From NCBI GenBank assembly GCA_000320545.1, contig ADNK01001517.1:1-29458 (forward strand): a stretch of 29,458 bases of DNA. The letters are read 5' to 3'. A program made the position numbers and the translations under genes. The stretch is from Bigelowiella natans CCMP2755. Taxonomy: Eukaryota; Cercozoa; Chlorarachniophyceae. Positions within the stretch are counted from its first letter, which is position 1; the number at the start of each line of letters is the position of its first letter. The notes below the pieces were generated by a model that saw only the letters and a program-made list of their open reading frames with translations, searched no databases and was not told the origin of the DNA. This document shows positions 20,633-29,458 of this stretch, piece after piece.

Positions 20633-22414
20633 ATGGATGCTCTTATGGAAGCGGCGGCGAAGTTGTCGAAGGTTTGCCGACATTTGGGCTGCACAAAGCA
20701 ACCATACTTCAAAAGGGGCGGAATTCGGGGCTATTGTAGCGCTCATGGCGGGCTTCCTAAGTGCTCTCAGGAAGGATGTGATTCCAAGCAATCCTTCAAG
20801 ACGGGTGGCTTGAGAGGATATTGCGCAAAGCACGGCGGGCATCCTGCTTGTGGGAAAAAGGGATGCAATCAGCGGCAGTTTTTTGTGGAAGGCGGCAAGA
20901 GGGGCTTCTGCGGGGCTCATGGTGGCATTCCGCGGTGCGAGTTTGAGGGTTGTAATTCCCTTCAGTTCTACAGGACTGGTGGAAGGAAAGGATTTTGTAG
21001 TAAACATGGGGGGGTGCCACAGAGATCCAAAAGTTCTAGCAGCTTTGAGAGATCAAAGCGTAAAAGGCAGGACAAAGAAAGGGAAGATTCCGGGGATGAG
21101 ACCGAGTGCGAGGCTTCAAAACCGAATTCAAGCTCTCCCCTTGAAAAAGAAAATGATGATAAGTTACTGGAGATGAACACAAAAAAGTTGCCCATGATAG
21201 ATGGCTCCATGACTGTGAAAGGGGAGGATCTTCCAACTATTGTTAGAAAGAAGACCCGCTATAACCGACCTACATCTTGTGTACGTTGTCATAAGATGAA
21301 GATTAGATGCGATGCTCGCAGGCCATGTGGACCGTGCCAGTTAAAAGGGGAGATTCTCTCATGCAAAAATTACGTACCGAAGCAGCCTAAGAATCCAAAA
21401 CTTCATAAAAAGAGACTAGCTGATCATCTCAACCCAAATTTTGGGAAGGTTCCATGCTCTCGTACACCAGGATGCCTTCGCCCAAAGCGCCATGCAGGGC
21501 ACTGCCGACTCAAGAATTCATCCAAAGCAAAACAACCAGACACGGATAATCTTGGCCACACTTTAGAGCATGGAGCACGAGAAGAAATTGGTCAGAGAGC
21601 CTACAATAAAAAAATGGAAATCAAACCTTCTGCGCCGTCTACCAGTCATCAAGGTCCAATTCATATGGCTCTAGTCACCCCAGTTCAGGGCTGTAAAAAT
21701 CAAGAAATGGGTGCGGCAGGTTATATGAGGAAATCGGAGGTCGATAGCCCGGATGTAAAGTCTAATCTTGCTAGCGCTTTCTCCACAGGAGAAACAACCC
21801 AAATTGTAACAGATCGACGGAAGCTATCGGGACTGAAGCCTTCCAGATCGGCGAATCCTCAATTGCAATCTATGCACGCCAATAAAGCGGGGCTTGTGAA
21901 AGTGAATAAATCGCTAGGTTCAAACTCAAGAGCAGATCAAGTTGCACGAAATAGATTTGCAAGATCAGTGAATCAGAATCACTTGGGATCACGAGCAGGA
22001 ACGAGAACAAACAATCCAGAATCAAATGGTAACACTGAAACATTGAGGAAAGTAAGGTGGCCACCTCAGAAGATGTTGAAAACTGAAGCGGTCCCAGTCC
22101 CTATCGCGCATGTCACCACACCTCCCCGTACATCAGTCGTCACAGCTTCCCCGCTTGCATCACCGGTTATCCCTTCTCTAGAGAATATTCAAACTTGGCA
22201 ACAGAGTATACACAGCTTGCAGACACTGCGGAATATGCAACAGGGAGTCCAGAATACCCAAGGCTTTCAAAATCTTCAGAACCTGCAGAACCTTGCGAGC
22301 TTATACCAGCAGCAGTATGCAATACCACAGAATACATTCTCGTTTCCAGTCGGAGCTTTTTCGGCTAATGTAGCTAGGTACCCTCTTGGAAAACCACCAA
22401 ATTATACCGAGTAA
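20633..22414 (+). CDS. Regulator with four C-x4-C-x14-C-x2-H repeats (EsV-1-7/WRKY19-like), Zn2Cys6 cluster and Q-rich tail
   Basis: This is an intronless 593-aa gene. The start has a good context (AACCATGG) after a pyrimidine-rich leader. Residues 15-125 hold four repeats with a 29-residue period, each C-x4-C-x14-C-x2-H followed by GG-x-P (first: C15, C20, C35, H38). They resemble the short zinc-binding repeats of WRKY19-like proteins and of the EsV-1-7 family of algae, where the spacing is x16. Residues 216-244 (CVRCHKMKIRC ... CGPC) are a fungal-type Zn2Cys6 binuclear cluster, a DNA-binding domain. C275-C291 is a C-x5-C-x9-C element with RH-x-G. Two Lys/Arg-Ser/Glu-rich stretches separate the modules. 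Residues ~520-575 are Gln/Leu-rich, like an activation domain. Likely a nuclear DNA-binding protein; targets unknown. Confidence 0.88.
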   Translation: MDALMEAAAKLSKVCRHLGCTKQPYFKRGGIRGYCSAHGGLPKCSQEGCDSKQSFKTGGLRGYCAKHGGHPACGKKGCNQRQFFVEGGKRGFCGAHGGIPRCEFEGCNSLQFYRTGGRKGFCSKHGGVPQRSKSSSSFERSKRKRQDKEREDSGDETECEASKPNSSSPLEKENDDKLLEMNTKKLPMIDGSMTVKGEDLPTIVRKKTRYNRPTSCVRCHKMKIRCDARRPCGPCQLKGEILSCKNYVPKQPKNPKLHKKRLADHLNPNFGKVPCSRTPGCLRPKRHAGHCRLKNSSKAKQPDTDNLGHTLEHGAREEIGQRAYNKKMEIKPSAPSTSHQGPIHMALVTPVQGCKNQEMGAAGYMRKSEVDSPDVKSNLASAFSTGETTQIVTDRRKLSGLKPSRSANPQLQSMHANKAGLVKVNKSLGSNSRADQVARNRFARSVNQNHLGSRAGTRTNNPESNGNTETLRKVRWPPQKMLKTEAVPVPIAHVTTPPRTSVVTASPLASPVIPSLENIQTWQQSIHSLQTLRNMQQGVQNTQGFQNLQNLQNLASLYQQQYAIPQNTFSFPVGAFSANVARYPLGKPPNYTE

Positions 22415-23108
22415 TATTGGCGTAGTCCAGAGCCAAATTCCTGCAATTGTAATCGGGACCAAGAATAAAAATAGAAATTTGTACTGATAGATAAGATTAA
22501 TTATATAGAGATGAAATGTCTAACACATGTGATATAAACATCAAGTATTACATAACAATGAAGAAAACGAAGTCAACGAATGTTCAAACATATTAGCACA
22601 AAGCTAGTGCCCATGCACATCATGCGTCGTCCTAGTAAAAACGCAGCTACGATGCAATTTGGCGCAGACTTCAGTTACATGCTGCTACACGGTTACGTCC
22701 CCAGCCCAACATCATACTTCACATAAAATACGCTTGCAGAGATATGATGCGCGCTACGTTACATGTCTCTCGTCTGATGCAAAGCCTGCATTGTGTGTTC
22801 ATCATGGCGCAATGTGGTGGAGGCTAGATCGAAGAAGCAGCCAACGACAGTCCTGGCAGCGTAGCACCCCCATGCTAGCATGTGTCGTCATTTGCACGCT
22901 TGGAACTGCTAGCTAGCTAGCTATAGCTTGCTTGCTTGCTAGTCGTGCGTGTATCACAGTTGTTGTATGATCAGCGTACAGGCGCGTAGCGTGCAAACCA
23001 CAGATATTGCTAACTCCGAGCTACGCTGATGAAATGTCTAAATGAGCTTGTAGATTTTTTATCGCATTCAGCCACGCATGTGCGCTAGGCATGACGTATC
23101 TTTATTTG
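22415..23108. other. Intergenic region between the zinc regulator and the GPCR (convergent)
   Basis: Both flanking genes end here. No gene is seen. An AATAAAAATAGAAAT stretch at 22465-22479 may be the poly(A) signal of the zinc regulator. A CTAG/CTTG run lies at 22910-22942, and GCATGC-type palindromes recur, as in other spacers of the window. Confidence 0.5.
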
Positions 23109-26100
23109 CTACAATTCAGAAATAATTCTTTTCACAGCCGGTGGTTGGATGTATACAGGCATTTTGTTTGCCCGTCTGCATTTTTGATCGGTTTCAAAGT
23201 GCTCTGAAAGGCGTTTGCTAGTAGATTGACTTCTTCTATGGGGCTTGAATTCTGAGTTCACACGGGCAATTTTCTTGATCTGTGGCAGAATAATGCATAC
23301 TTTAAAAGATGTGTCGATTATAGATAAATCGTTAATGCTCGGTTGTTTGGGATTAGTTTCTCACGTTTTGATTCAGATCCTCTACTGTTCGCCCACGTAT
23401 AGCATGGAAAAGCCTTTTCCCAAACAAAGTAAGAATTATGATGGCGGGAACGATTGCTTGAAGAAATGCAATGGTGGCCCTCTTCGCTTGATATTCATTG
23501 TTATTTTGGAAGAAAATCATGAGAGGAACTCCAATAAGCCCTGCTAGGATCACAGTATACCTAATGTGAATATGGAATGTCGTAGGGTTTTAAAATAGGC
23601 TATGTTGCATTGCTTCATTCCATATGTCATGTAGAAAATAAGAGATCATGAAATCATTTGCCAAGTCTTACAACAACTAATTTGAATTCTCCCAACAACC
23701 CAAAACAGTCACAATTAGGCTGCCAAATGGAGCAACAAAAAGCAAGTCCGCATCTTTTACTGATGCATCATAGACTATTACAGTGCCAATCCCAGCTCGC
23801 GTGCTTCGTTAAATTGCAAGGGGGTATCTCTCACATCGTAGGCAAACTTTGTGATCAAAATAGCTATGACCCCCAGAAACGATACAATGATGTAGCAGAA
23901 CAGCTCATCAAAGCTACAGTGGTGGTAAGTCGTAATCCGATTCCCATTCGAATCAGTAACTGTAGTCTTCTTCTCTGTTGGTGGCCTCAGTCCTTGGTGG
24001 ACACCCAAAATCAAAATCATCAGCAGCACCTAATATGCAGCGTGGAATGCTAGTAAGCACGATAGCTAGATGATTAGACGCGAAGCAACTTATGAAGAAG
24101 CAAGCTTAAAGAGAAAACATCTTAGATGGGGACTTGTGTATTCGCAGAGCATAGTACTGGTGCGAGCATGAAGCGAGTCAATATGTAGCAGTCCGTCAAT
24201 GGCCTTCCTTTAGCATTGGCACGCCTGCACTCTGGCACTCCAATTCCGAGCTCACCGAAGATCATGTGAATGCGGTAGGTCTTAGCTCCGAGTGCTGCCA
24301 GCGCAACCTGGAATGGGAGTCAGTCACGCGATCGATACAGGAGCGGGGAGCAGCAGACAAAACAACGGAGAAGGGAGGGAAAAACCGTCTGAGTCGTATG
24401 TTTGTTTGTGTGTGGATGACATCGCACGGCCACGAATCACATGTGTCCTCAGAGCTGTGTACGTTTCAACCAAAGGAGAATACCGACCGTTGTGCCCATG
24501 GGAGCAAGCCATAACCTAGCTGCACACTCTCCCTCAGATGGCTGACTGGAGAGCAGGAGGTAGCTACTAGCAATGCTCAAGCCTAGACCAAGCACTGTCA
24601 GCACTGAGAACGTCTTACTGACGGAAGATATTAACGGGTTTTGGCGGTATTTAATAATGAGCAACATAACCACAAACGTGGTGAGGAGGCTGAGCGTCGT
24701 GACGATGAAGATGGCAATCCACACGCCAAACGACATCTCGAAGGTGTCATATTCCGGCACTTCGTAGGTATTGAGCACCCATTTCTCCCAGGTGTTTCCA
24801 TTTTCTCTCTTCAAGAACAAACATGATGCATTGTACCTGTGTTGTAGCATGCAGGATAGATAGCGATAGGAATAACTAGAGAGGGGAGACGATCCCTCGC
24901 TCCCAATAAACACACACACACATACACATATAATCTTACGCACGTAGGCGTGCATACATACATCCACGCGCGCGCGCGCACATTGTTTGATGATTAGGTG
25001 CATGTATCTTCAGGGTGAAAGAATAGTACTACTCTGTCCAGTCGTTTCTTGTCACAAGCTCTGTTTCAGCATCGAATGAAAGGATGTCCTCCCACACCGC
25101 ATTTATCTCCTCCTCGCTCATCCTGAATCGCTGGATGAACGACACCAAGTCGTTATACTCGTCGGAGACGTCAGGGCCTACCACCCTGTAGCTTGCAGCC
25201 TTTCTCAGAATGCTGGGAGGAAAGTCGCAGTCTACGGAGCCCTCTCCAGAGAAATACCCCGTGTTATTCCTATAGCACCTCTGCGACCAGTGCGGGAAAG
25301 ACACCCGTATGAGCGAAATGGAACGAAACACTTTGTCTGGGAGGTAAGCTGCCAACCAGCAGCGAGAAGAAAGAAACGGGTATGATGTTTATGTTAGTAA
25401 GGGGGGGGATAGGCTCGTTATACTGCTTTGAATCTAACATTCTTTTTCCTTTTCTCTGTCTTCTTCCTCCCCCTATTTACTACCAATGCTTATAGCTAAA
25501 ATACGCATCTGTCATCAGCGTCTAGGTAGCATCAAGGCAGCTGAGCTTGCATGAATTATGGATATCAATATAATTCCTCATTTCCTCATATAGCGGCTTG
25601 ACCCAGCTGGTAGTAACTGCATCCTCCAGCAGTAATATACTGCACTACTACTACTACTACTACTAATAGTAATAATAATGTAGATAATCTACCGTGTTTT
25701 AAGAGAAATGGATCCCTCCTTCGCAATTTCCCTGCGACATATTCTGCCACGCCACTTTTCCCATCCAAATTAGCCCCCCAGTACGATACGGTCATATTCA
25801 GCCTAGGAGAGAGGAACGGGGGGGGGGGGGGTTCAGAAAACCAATGCTTCTTTTCAGACATAGGACGAGGTTAGGTGGGAAACATCGTTGAGAGCGAGAA
25901 AGAAAGACAGCTAAACTGACAGGCGTGCAGACCGAAATAAGAGTTTGATCAAGACGCATACACGGAATCTTATCTATTTCAATCGCCTCCTCCAGATTTG
26001 GGAGAGACCTTAGATTGATGATCATCTGATGCAGTGTTGTCCCTAGCCGTACTTCCTCGGATTTTACATCTATACAGTTGTTGCCGACTCCCTCCACGTT

Positions 26101-27083
26101 CCATTTCTTGCACCAAGGAGGCGTGAAAGTGTCGCGCAGCTCGAGGTTGTTATTTCGGATGATCTCACTATCGTTCGCATTCGTGAATAATTCGACGATT
26201 TCTGGAAGGGAGAATATAGAGTAGTATGTAAACGCTGTTGCTGCAAAGTGGGCTCCTGATCCTCCTCCTCCTCCAAGCTGGCGGAGGAAAACGTCCTTTG
26301 TGTACACGCCTGGCTGTGTCGTATATCCAAGTGCTCCGATATCAAGAATCTAGATAGGGGTTAGGGTGGAAATATGACATTCTTATGTATATTTTCTAGT
26401 TACTCTTTTTCTTCTTCTTCTTCTTCTCCCTCGTCTTGTTTTCCTCCTTCTTACGATGGAGATATCATCACCTATACTACACCCACCTGCACGGATTGAG
26501 AGCCAGCATCGGTGTCAGGTTCATTCTCGCTCTGGAGGTATCCGAGAACTATATCTGTTTTATCTGTTCATATGGTCATATTGTTAGCTGGCAGTAAAGA
26601 AAGGTTCGGCATTTTCCTTATCAGTTCATCACAATATATAATAATATCAACGAATTACAGCACACAGAATAAACCTTAATCAACAGCGCTACCTTCGATC
26701 ATGCGCTTAGCGCTGTTGAAGGTTGTGCTAGCACACGTCCATTCGATGTCGTAACCCATAGCCTCTTTTAAGAGGATTCCTGCTGCCAATGAGGAAATGC
26801 GCTGAGAAGTAGGGTTTATATGGAGTTCGATCCTGACTTTCACTCCTGTATCATAAGGGATTAATGCGGAACATTATAATGACCCCTAACAGTCAAGTTC
26901 ATCTTAACAACCTTCCCTTTTTGTAGGGAATATTTGACGAGCGGCAAGATCCTGTGATGTGAAGCATGTAGAATCCCTGAATTCTGTTATTGGAACATGC
27001 TGGAGGGGATCGCAATTGTCCACAATCACATCCTCTCCGAACAAAGGCCTCGCCACAATCGCCATGAGAATGAGAGCTTTCAT
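23109..27083 (-). CDS. Class C (GABA-B-like) G-protein-coupled receptor with solute-binding-protein-like ectodomain
   Basis: Twelve exons join in phase to 756 aa: 27083-26912, 26845-26693, 26554-26487, 26349-25964, 25802-25693, 25348-25033, 24836-24488, 24307-24256, 24207-24158, 24029-23782, 23560-23365, 23279-23109. ATG 27083 opens a signal-peptide-like start (MKALILMAIVA). The ectodomain (~58-400) reads VKVRIELHINP, then SLAAGILLKEAMGYDIEW, like a type II periplasmic binding protein (OpuAC/ProX style) instead of the usual LIVBP/Venus-flytrap. Seven membrane segments follow: TM1 ~438-463, TM2 ~473-497, Cys506 and TM3, RPLTDCYILTRF into TM4, TM5 before AYDVRDTPLQFNEAREL (a 7tm_3 hallmark), TM6 VILAGLIGVPLMIFF, TM7 IAFLQAIVPAIIILTLFG. 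The tail is basic. It should sense a small ligand at a membrane and signal to a G protein. The donor of exon 4 could instead be 25921, but then the next join breaks phase. Confidence 0.9.
25643..25680. repeat. (TAC)n then (TAA)n tract in GPCR intron
   Basis: Trinucleotide run in the intron between exons 25802-25693 and 25348-25033. A poly-G run (25819-25831) lies just upstream, in the minus sense, of the acceptor of exon 25802. Confidence 0.85.
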
Positions 27084-27140
27084 CTTCTGGAATCAATGAG
27101 AGAAGTCGAAACACTCGAAGGGAGGGGCAGCAATGAGGAC

Positions 27141-27650
27141 CGACTGCGTGGATAAATGGGGAATTGATCTTTTTCCCCCACTGTTTGCTACGTCGATAGA
27201 GGAGGAAGCGAAGAACGCTTTTGGAGTCGGTGCTTTAGCTGTGTACACGCGCGGCTGTGTCCCGCAGCAATAGGGTAAATCTATCAATTTTCCTTGTCGC
27301 ACACAATAATTGCATTGCAATCAACCACCAACAACAGATTATTCTGAGCGAGCTTCTCCACAGTATTTCGGCATCCAGATGCTTACGCTGATATCTGTGC
27401 TCCAGTAAAGCGATTTTTCTAGGAGAATTATGCCTTTCCATGTGTGCGACATGGTCCAATGGCGATCCTGGCAATCCTCTTCGACTTTTTTTTGACACGC
27501 AAGATGCAGTGAGCAAACGGGCCCTGTTCCGAGCCTGTTGGCTTCTGATTTAGCTGATAACACACAGAATTGGGCTTTCGCAAATAGATCAATTTTTAGG
27601 CGGGAAACATCGAACAACACACCGACCCGTTCTATGGATACTAGAATCGC
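27141..27650 (-). CDS. Two coding exons directly upstream of the GPCR, possibly its 5' exons
   Basis: Exon 27650-27387 (acceptor after CTATCCAG, donor GTAAGC) is 88 codons in phase 0: AILVSIERVGVLFDVSRLK, GPVCSLHLACQKK, then DRHWTMSHTWKG and EKSLYWSTDIS. Exon 27254-27141 (acceptor GACACAG, donor GTCCTC) adds 38 codons: PRVYTAKAPTPKAFF, then IDVANSGGK. Both are phase 0, and an acceptor at 27087 (ATTCCAG) would join them in frame to the GPCR start codon, giving a longer ectodomain. Without that splice the second exon reads to a stop at 27093, only 9 bases before the GPCR ATG. No family recognised. Confidence 0.5.
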
Positions 27651-28432
27651 CTGGATAGGATCGTCTCAGAGGGGGGGAGGAGGAGGATAAAGCAGGATCC
27701 ACTGGTCAGCGTGGTGAACTTTGCCACAGCGCCGCAAGGTTATTACTTGGGGAGAGGGGGGAGATATCACCCATCTGGAGCATGGTTTGGGATCTGCAGC
27801 TGATGATTTTGTTCGTTCCTTAACACGACTAGGAGAGTGATGGCGCGGAGCGGAGAGGGATTCGGATTTGCTGGGCGTGGTGCTTTACCGCCAGCATCAT
27901 CGCTCTCACCACCTTTCGCAATGATTCTGATACTTTGCACGTTGATTGTGCCACCAGGGTTTATGAAGCAGCCCCGAGGTGAGAGAAGCACATCAGTTCT
28001 TTGCATCAATTTTGGCGTCTGTCTCTCATACGACGAACGACACTTTAACCAATTGTCGAAATTAGGTCCGAGAAGAGCACTACGAGCGGGCAGCGAACGA
28101 GGTCGTTGTCTATCTTAGTTTTCACCAATCGACATGTATGAGAGGCATCTCGCTATATCAACGTGATGTTATAAAATCAGACCGAAACAGAGTCTGGGAG
28201 CTTGCCGTGAGGCTGCCGTCATCTACTGCCCCAGCATCATCGTCTTCGTCGTCATCCAAGCGTCAAATGAAACAATTTCTTGACCCGTATGCCTTATTAT
28301 TGTTCTCAAGGCAAAATTCAGCAGCAACAAACAACCGTAACAATCCCTTATTCTCGAAACGGCAGCCAGGTGCTGCTTTGGCGACTGCCTTCCCCAAGCA
28401 GCCCAGCTCTTTGCCAAGGTTAACAAACACAG
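27651..28432. other. Unresolved region open on both strands
   Basis: On the plus strand 27841-27979 reads as a peptide with a hydrophobic core (PFAMILILCTLIVPPGF) before a GTGAGA donor. On the minus strand the same bases read GCFINPGGTINVQSIRIIAK before GTGGTG. At 28170-28430 the plus strand has a Ser-rich frame and the minus strand a frame with LGKELGCLGKAVAK. I cannot choose a strand by eye; some of it may be 5' exons of the minus-strand receptor. Confidence 0.35.
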
Positions 28433-29042
28433 CATGATACGGAAATGCACGCAAAAAAGAAAGCCATAGCCAAAAAATCGTCGATGCGAAGCTGCATGTT
28501 TGTAGTAAACACACTTTCTCTATCTGGGAGGCGCGCTATCCATGCTAAAGTTGCGAATGTCGAGACACGGTGTGAAAACAGTGCGGTGAAAAGTTGTGGC
28601 TGGAAAGAATTCTCCGACCCATCACATCCCGAATATAGAATACTGAAGATCATGCTGTAAGTTCTCGTCCTAATGCTTAATCAGCCATATCAATCTTGAC
28701 CCCGTGTCTGGGTACTTCCGCGGCCTCACATCTACGGAGAGGGTGTTCGATGGCGGCGATGAGGAAGGACCGAGGAAGAAAACGGGTGGGATGGCTCATT
28801 CCAATGCCTTAATGATGATGCAAACATCGACGATTGTCATGTTTTTCGCAAAGATTGTTGCTTTATTATATTAATTATTGTTATTACATCATCATGATCT
28901 CTAGTGCCCAAAACAACGGCCAAGCTGCCCCCGCAGCATTCGTCGGCTGTTGTTATCAACAAAGCTTTGGCTCCTCGTGGCATCGCAGTGTACAACGCCA
29001 CGTCAGTCTTTGTCTCAGATTCCATCGGTTGCAAAGTAATGA
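28433..29042 (+). CDS. Two candidate plus-strand exons, family unknown
   Basis: Exon 28433-28658 begins after AACACAG, is open for 75 codons (MFVVNTLSLSGRRAIHAK ... CGWKEFSDPSHPEYRI) and ends at a strong GTAAGT donor. A second, about 28888-29042, lies between a TCTCTAG acceptor and a GTAGGC donor; its most protein-like frame reads SSAVVINKALAPRGIAVYN and then VFVSDSIGCKVM, but that frame does not match the phase of the first donor. The minus strand is open here too, so strand and linkage are uncertain. The region 28660-28887 is presumed intron. Confidence 0.35.
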
Positions 29043-29123
29043 GGTAGGCTGCTTGTGGTAGGAAGCAGGGGGGGGAGGCAATTCATGTGTTGGGCGTAGA
29101 GTAGCACACATAATACGCACCAT

Positions 29124-29130
29124 ACACACA

Positions 29131-29177
<47 letters not shown>

Positions 29178-29188
29178 GAGATAGAGAT

Positions 29189-29222
<34 letters not shown>

Positions 29223-29236
29223 GGGGGGGGGGGGGG
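29124..29236. repeat. Compound (CA)n-(GA)n-poly(G) microsatellite
   Basis: CA repeats (29124-29175) are followed by GA repeats (29189-29212) and about 25 consecutive G (29212-29236). The poly-G length is likely approximate, since such runs are hard to sequence. The strand asymmetry makes Z-DNA, triplex and G-quadruplex structures possible. Confidence 0.95.
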
Positions 29237-29458
29237 CCCACATCTCACCACCAAATTTTTTGATAGCCCACGTTTTTATGTTTGATCCCGAAGGCTTGGC
29301 TCAGCCCCCTAACCACAGCGTTTTCATTTTCGCTGGGGGTTGATTTACCGCCAGTCCCCCCAGTACGGTGGGGGTGAATATCAACCCGGGGAAAAAGTTT
29401 GTTTTTCCTTGTTCCCAAAAAAGAGTTACTTTCATGTCTCTTTGGGTGAAAACTTTTC
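29237..29458. other. Window end, no gene, nested inverted repeat
   Basis: No ORF is convincing. GGGTTGAT at 29337-29344 pairs with ATCAACCC at 29380-29387. Inside it CCCCCA (29357-29362) pairs with TGGGGG (29369-29374) around a six-base loop. It could be an RNA stem, a UTR element or the edge of a repeat. Confidence 0.45.

Noticed and set aside
1-29458. Bacterial or organellar origin
   Set aside because: Phase-consistent GT-AG introns, class C GPCR, Zn2Cys6 domain and microsatellite density all indicate a eukaryotic nuclear genome.
1-29458. Transposons, tRNA or rRNA genes
   Set aside because: No transposase, reverse transcriptase, terminal repeats, cloverleaf or rRNA sequence was recognised by eye; a covariance-model search was not possible.

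Overview
The window is nuclear DNA of a single-celled eukaryote. Genes are built from many short exons with GT-AG introns whose phases chain consistently, and the sequence is full of microsatellites (TA, CA, GA, trinucleotides, poly-G). The gene mix is a class C GPCR, an EndoU ribonuclease, a fungal-type Zn2Cys6 factor carrying alga-type Cys/His repeats, and an NLR-like CHAT/NB-ARC/TPR protein. This mix suggests a free-living alga; a cryptophyte such as Guillardia is my best guess, by inference and not proven. I saw no rRNA, tRNA, CRISPR array or transposase.

Layout. (1) 49-5388, minus: a gene of about 21 exons and about 620 aa, function unknown. It has a possible TFIIS-N-like helical region near the N-terminus and an acidic/basic tail with a Cys/His motif; its introns hold most of the microsatellites. 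(2) 5389-6165: a divergent promoter with a palindromic E2F-like site. (3) ~6166-10115, plus: an EndoU-family endoribonuclease in at least 16 exons. (4) 10993-12903, minus: a GNAT acetyltransferase of the NAA50/NAA60 type with a long acidic tail. (5) 12914-13600, minus: an unrecognised gene, perhaps incomplete. (6) 14352-19387, minus: the main find, a ~1,450-aa protein with SAM, CHAT protease, two tandem NB-ARC modules, a winged-helix-like region and six 132-bp TPR repeats. It carries two reading-frame breaks, one just after the CHAT cysteine. (7) 20226-20335, plus: an orphan coding exon. (8) 20633-22414, plus: an intronless 593-aa regulator with four Cys/His zinc repeats, a Zn2Cys6 cluster and a Q-rich tail. 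(9) 23109-27083, minus: a 12-exon GABA-B-like class C GPCR whose ectodomain looks like a type II solute-binding protein; exons just upstream (27141-27650) may belong to it. (10) 27.8-29.05 kb: open on both strands and not resolved. (11) The window ends in a CA/GA/poly-G tract and a nested hairpin.

The genes do not form a pathway. Two of them (1 and 8) share a C-x5-C-x4-RH-x-G-x-C motif. The SAM-CHAT-NB-ARC-TPR gene has the architecture of an intracellular immune or cell-death receptor with its own caspase-like protease. All exon joins here were worked out by hand from splice signals and phase, without transcripts.
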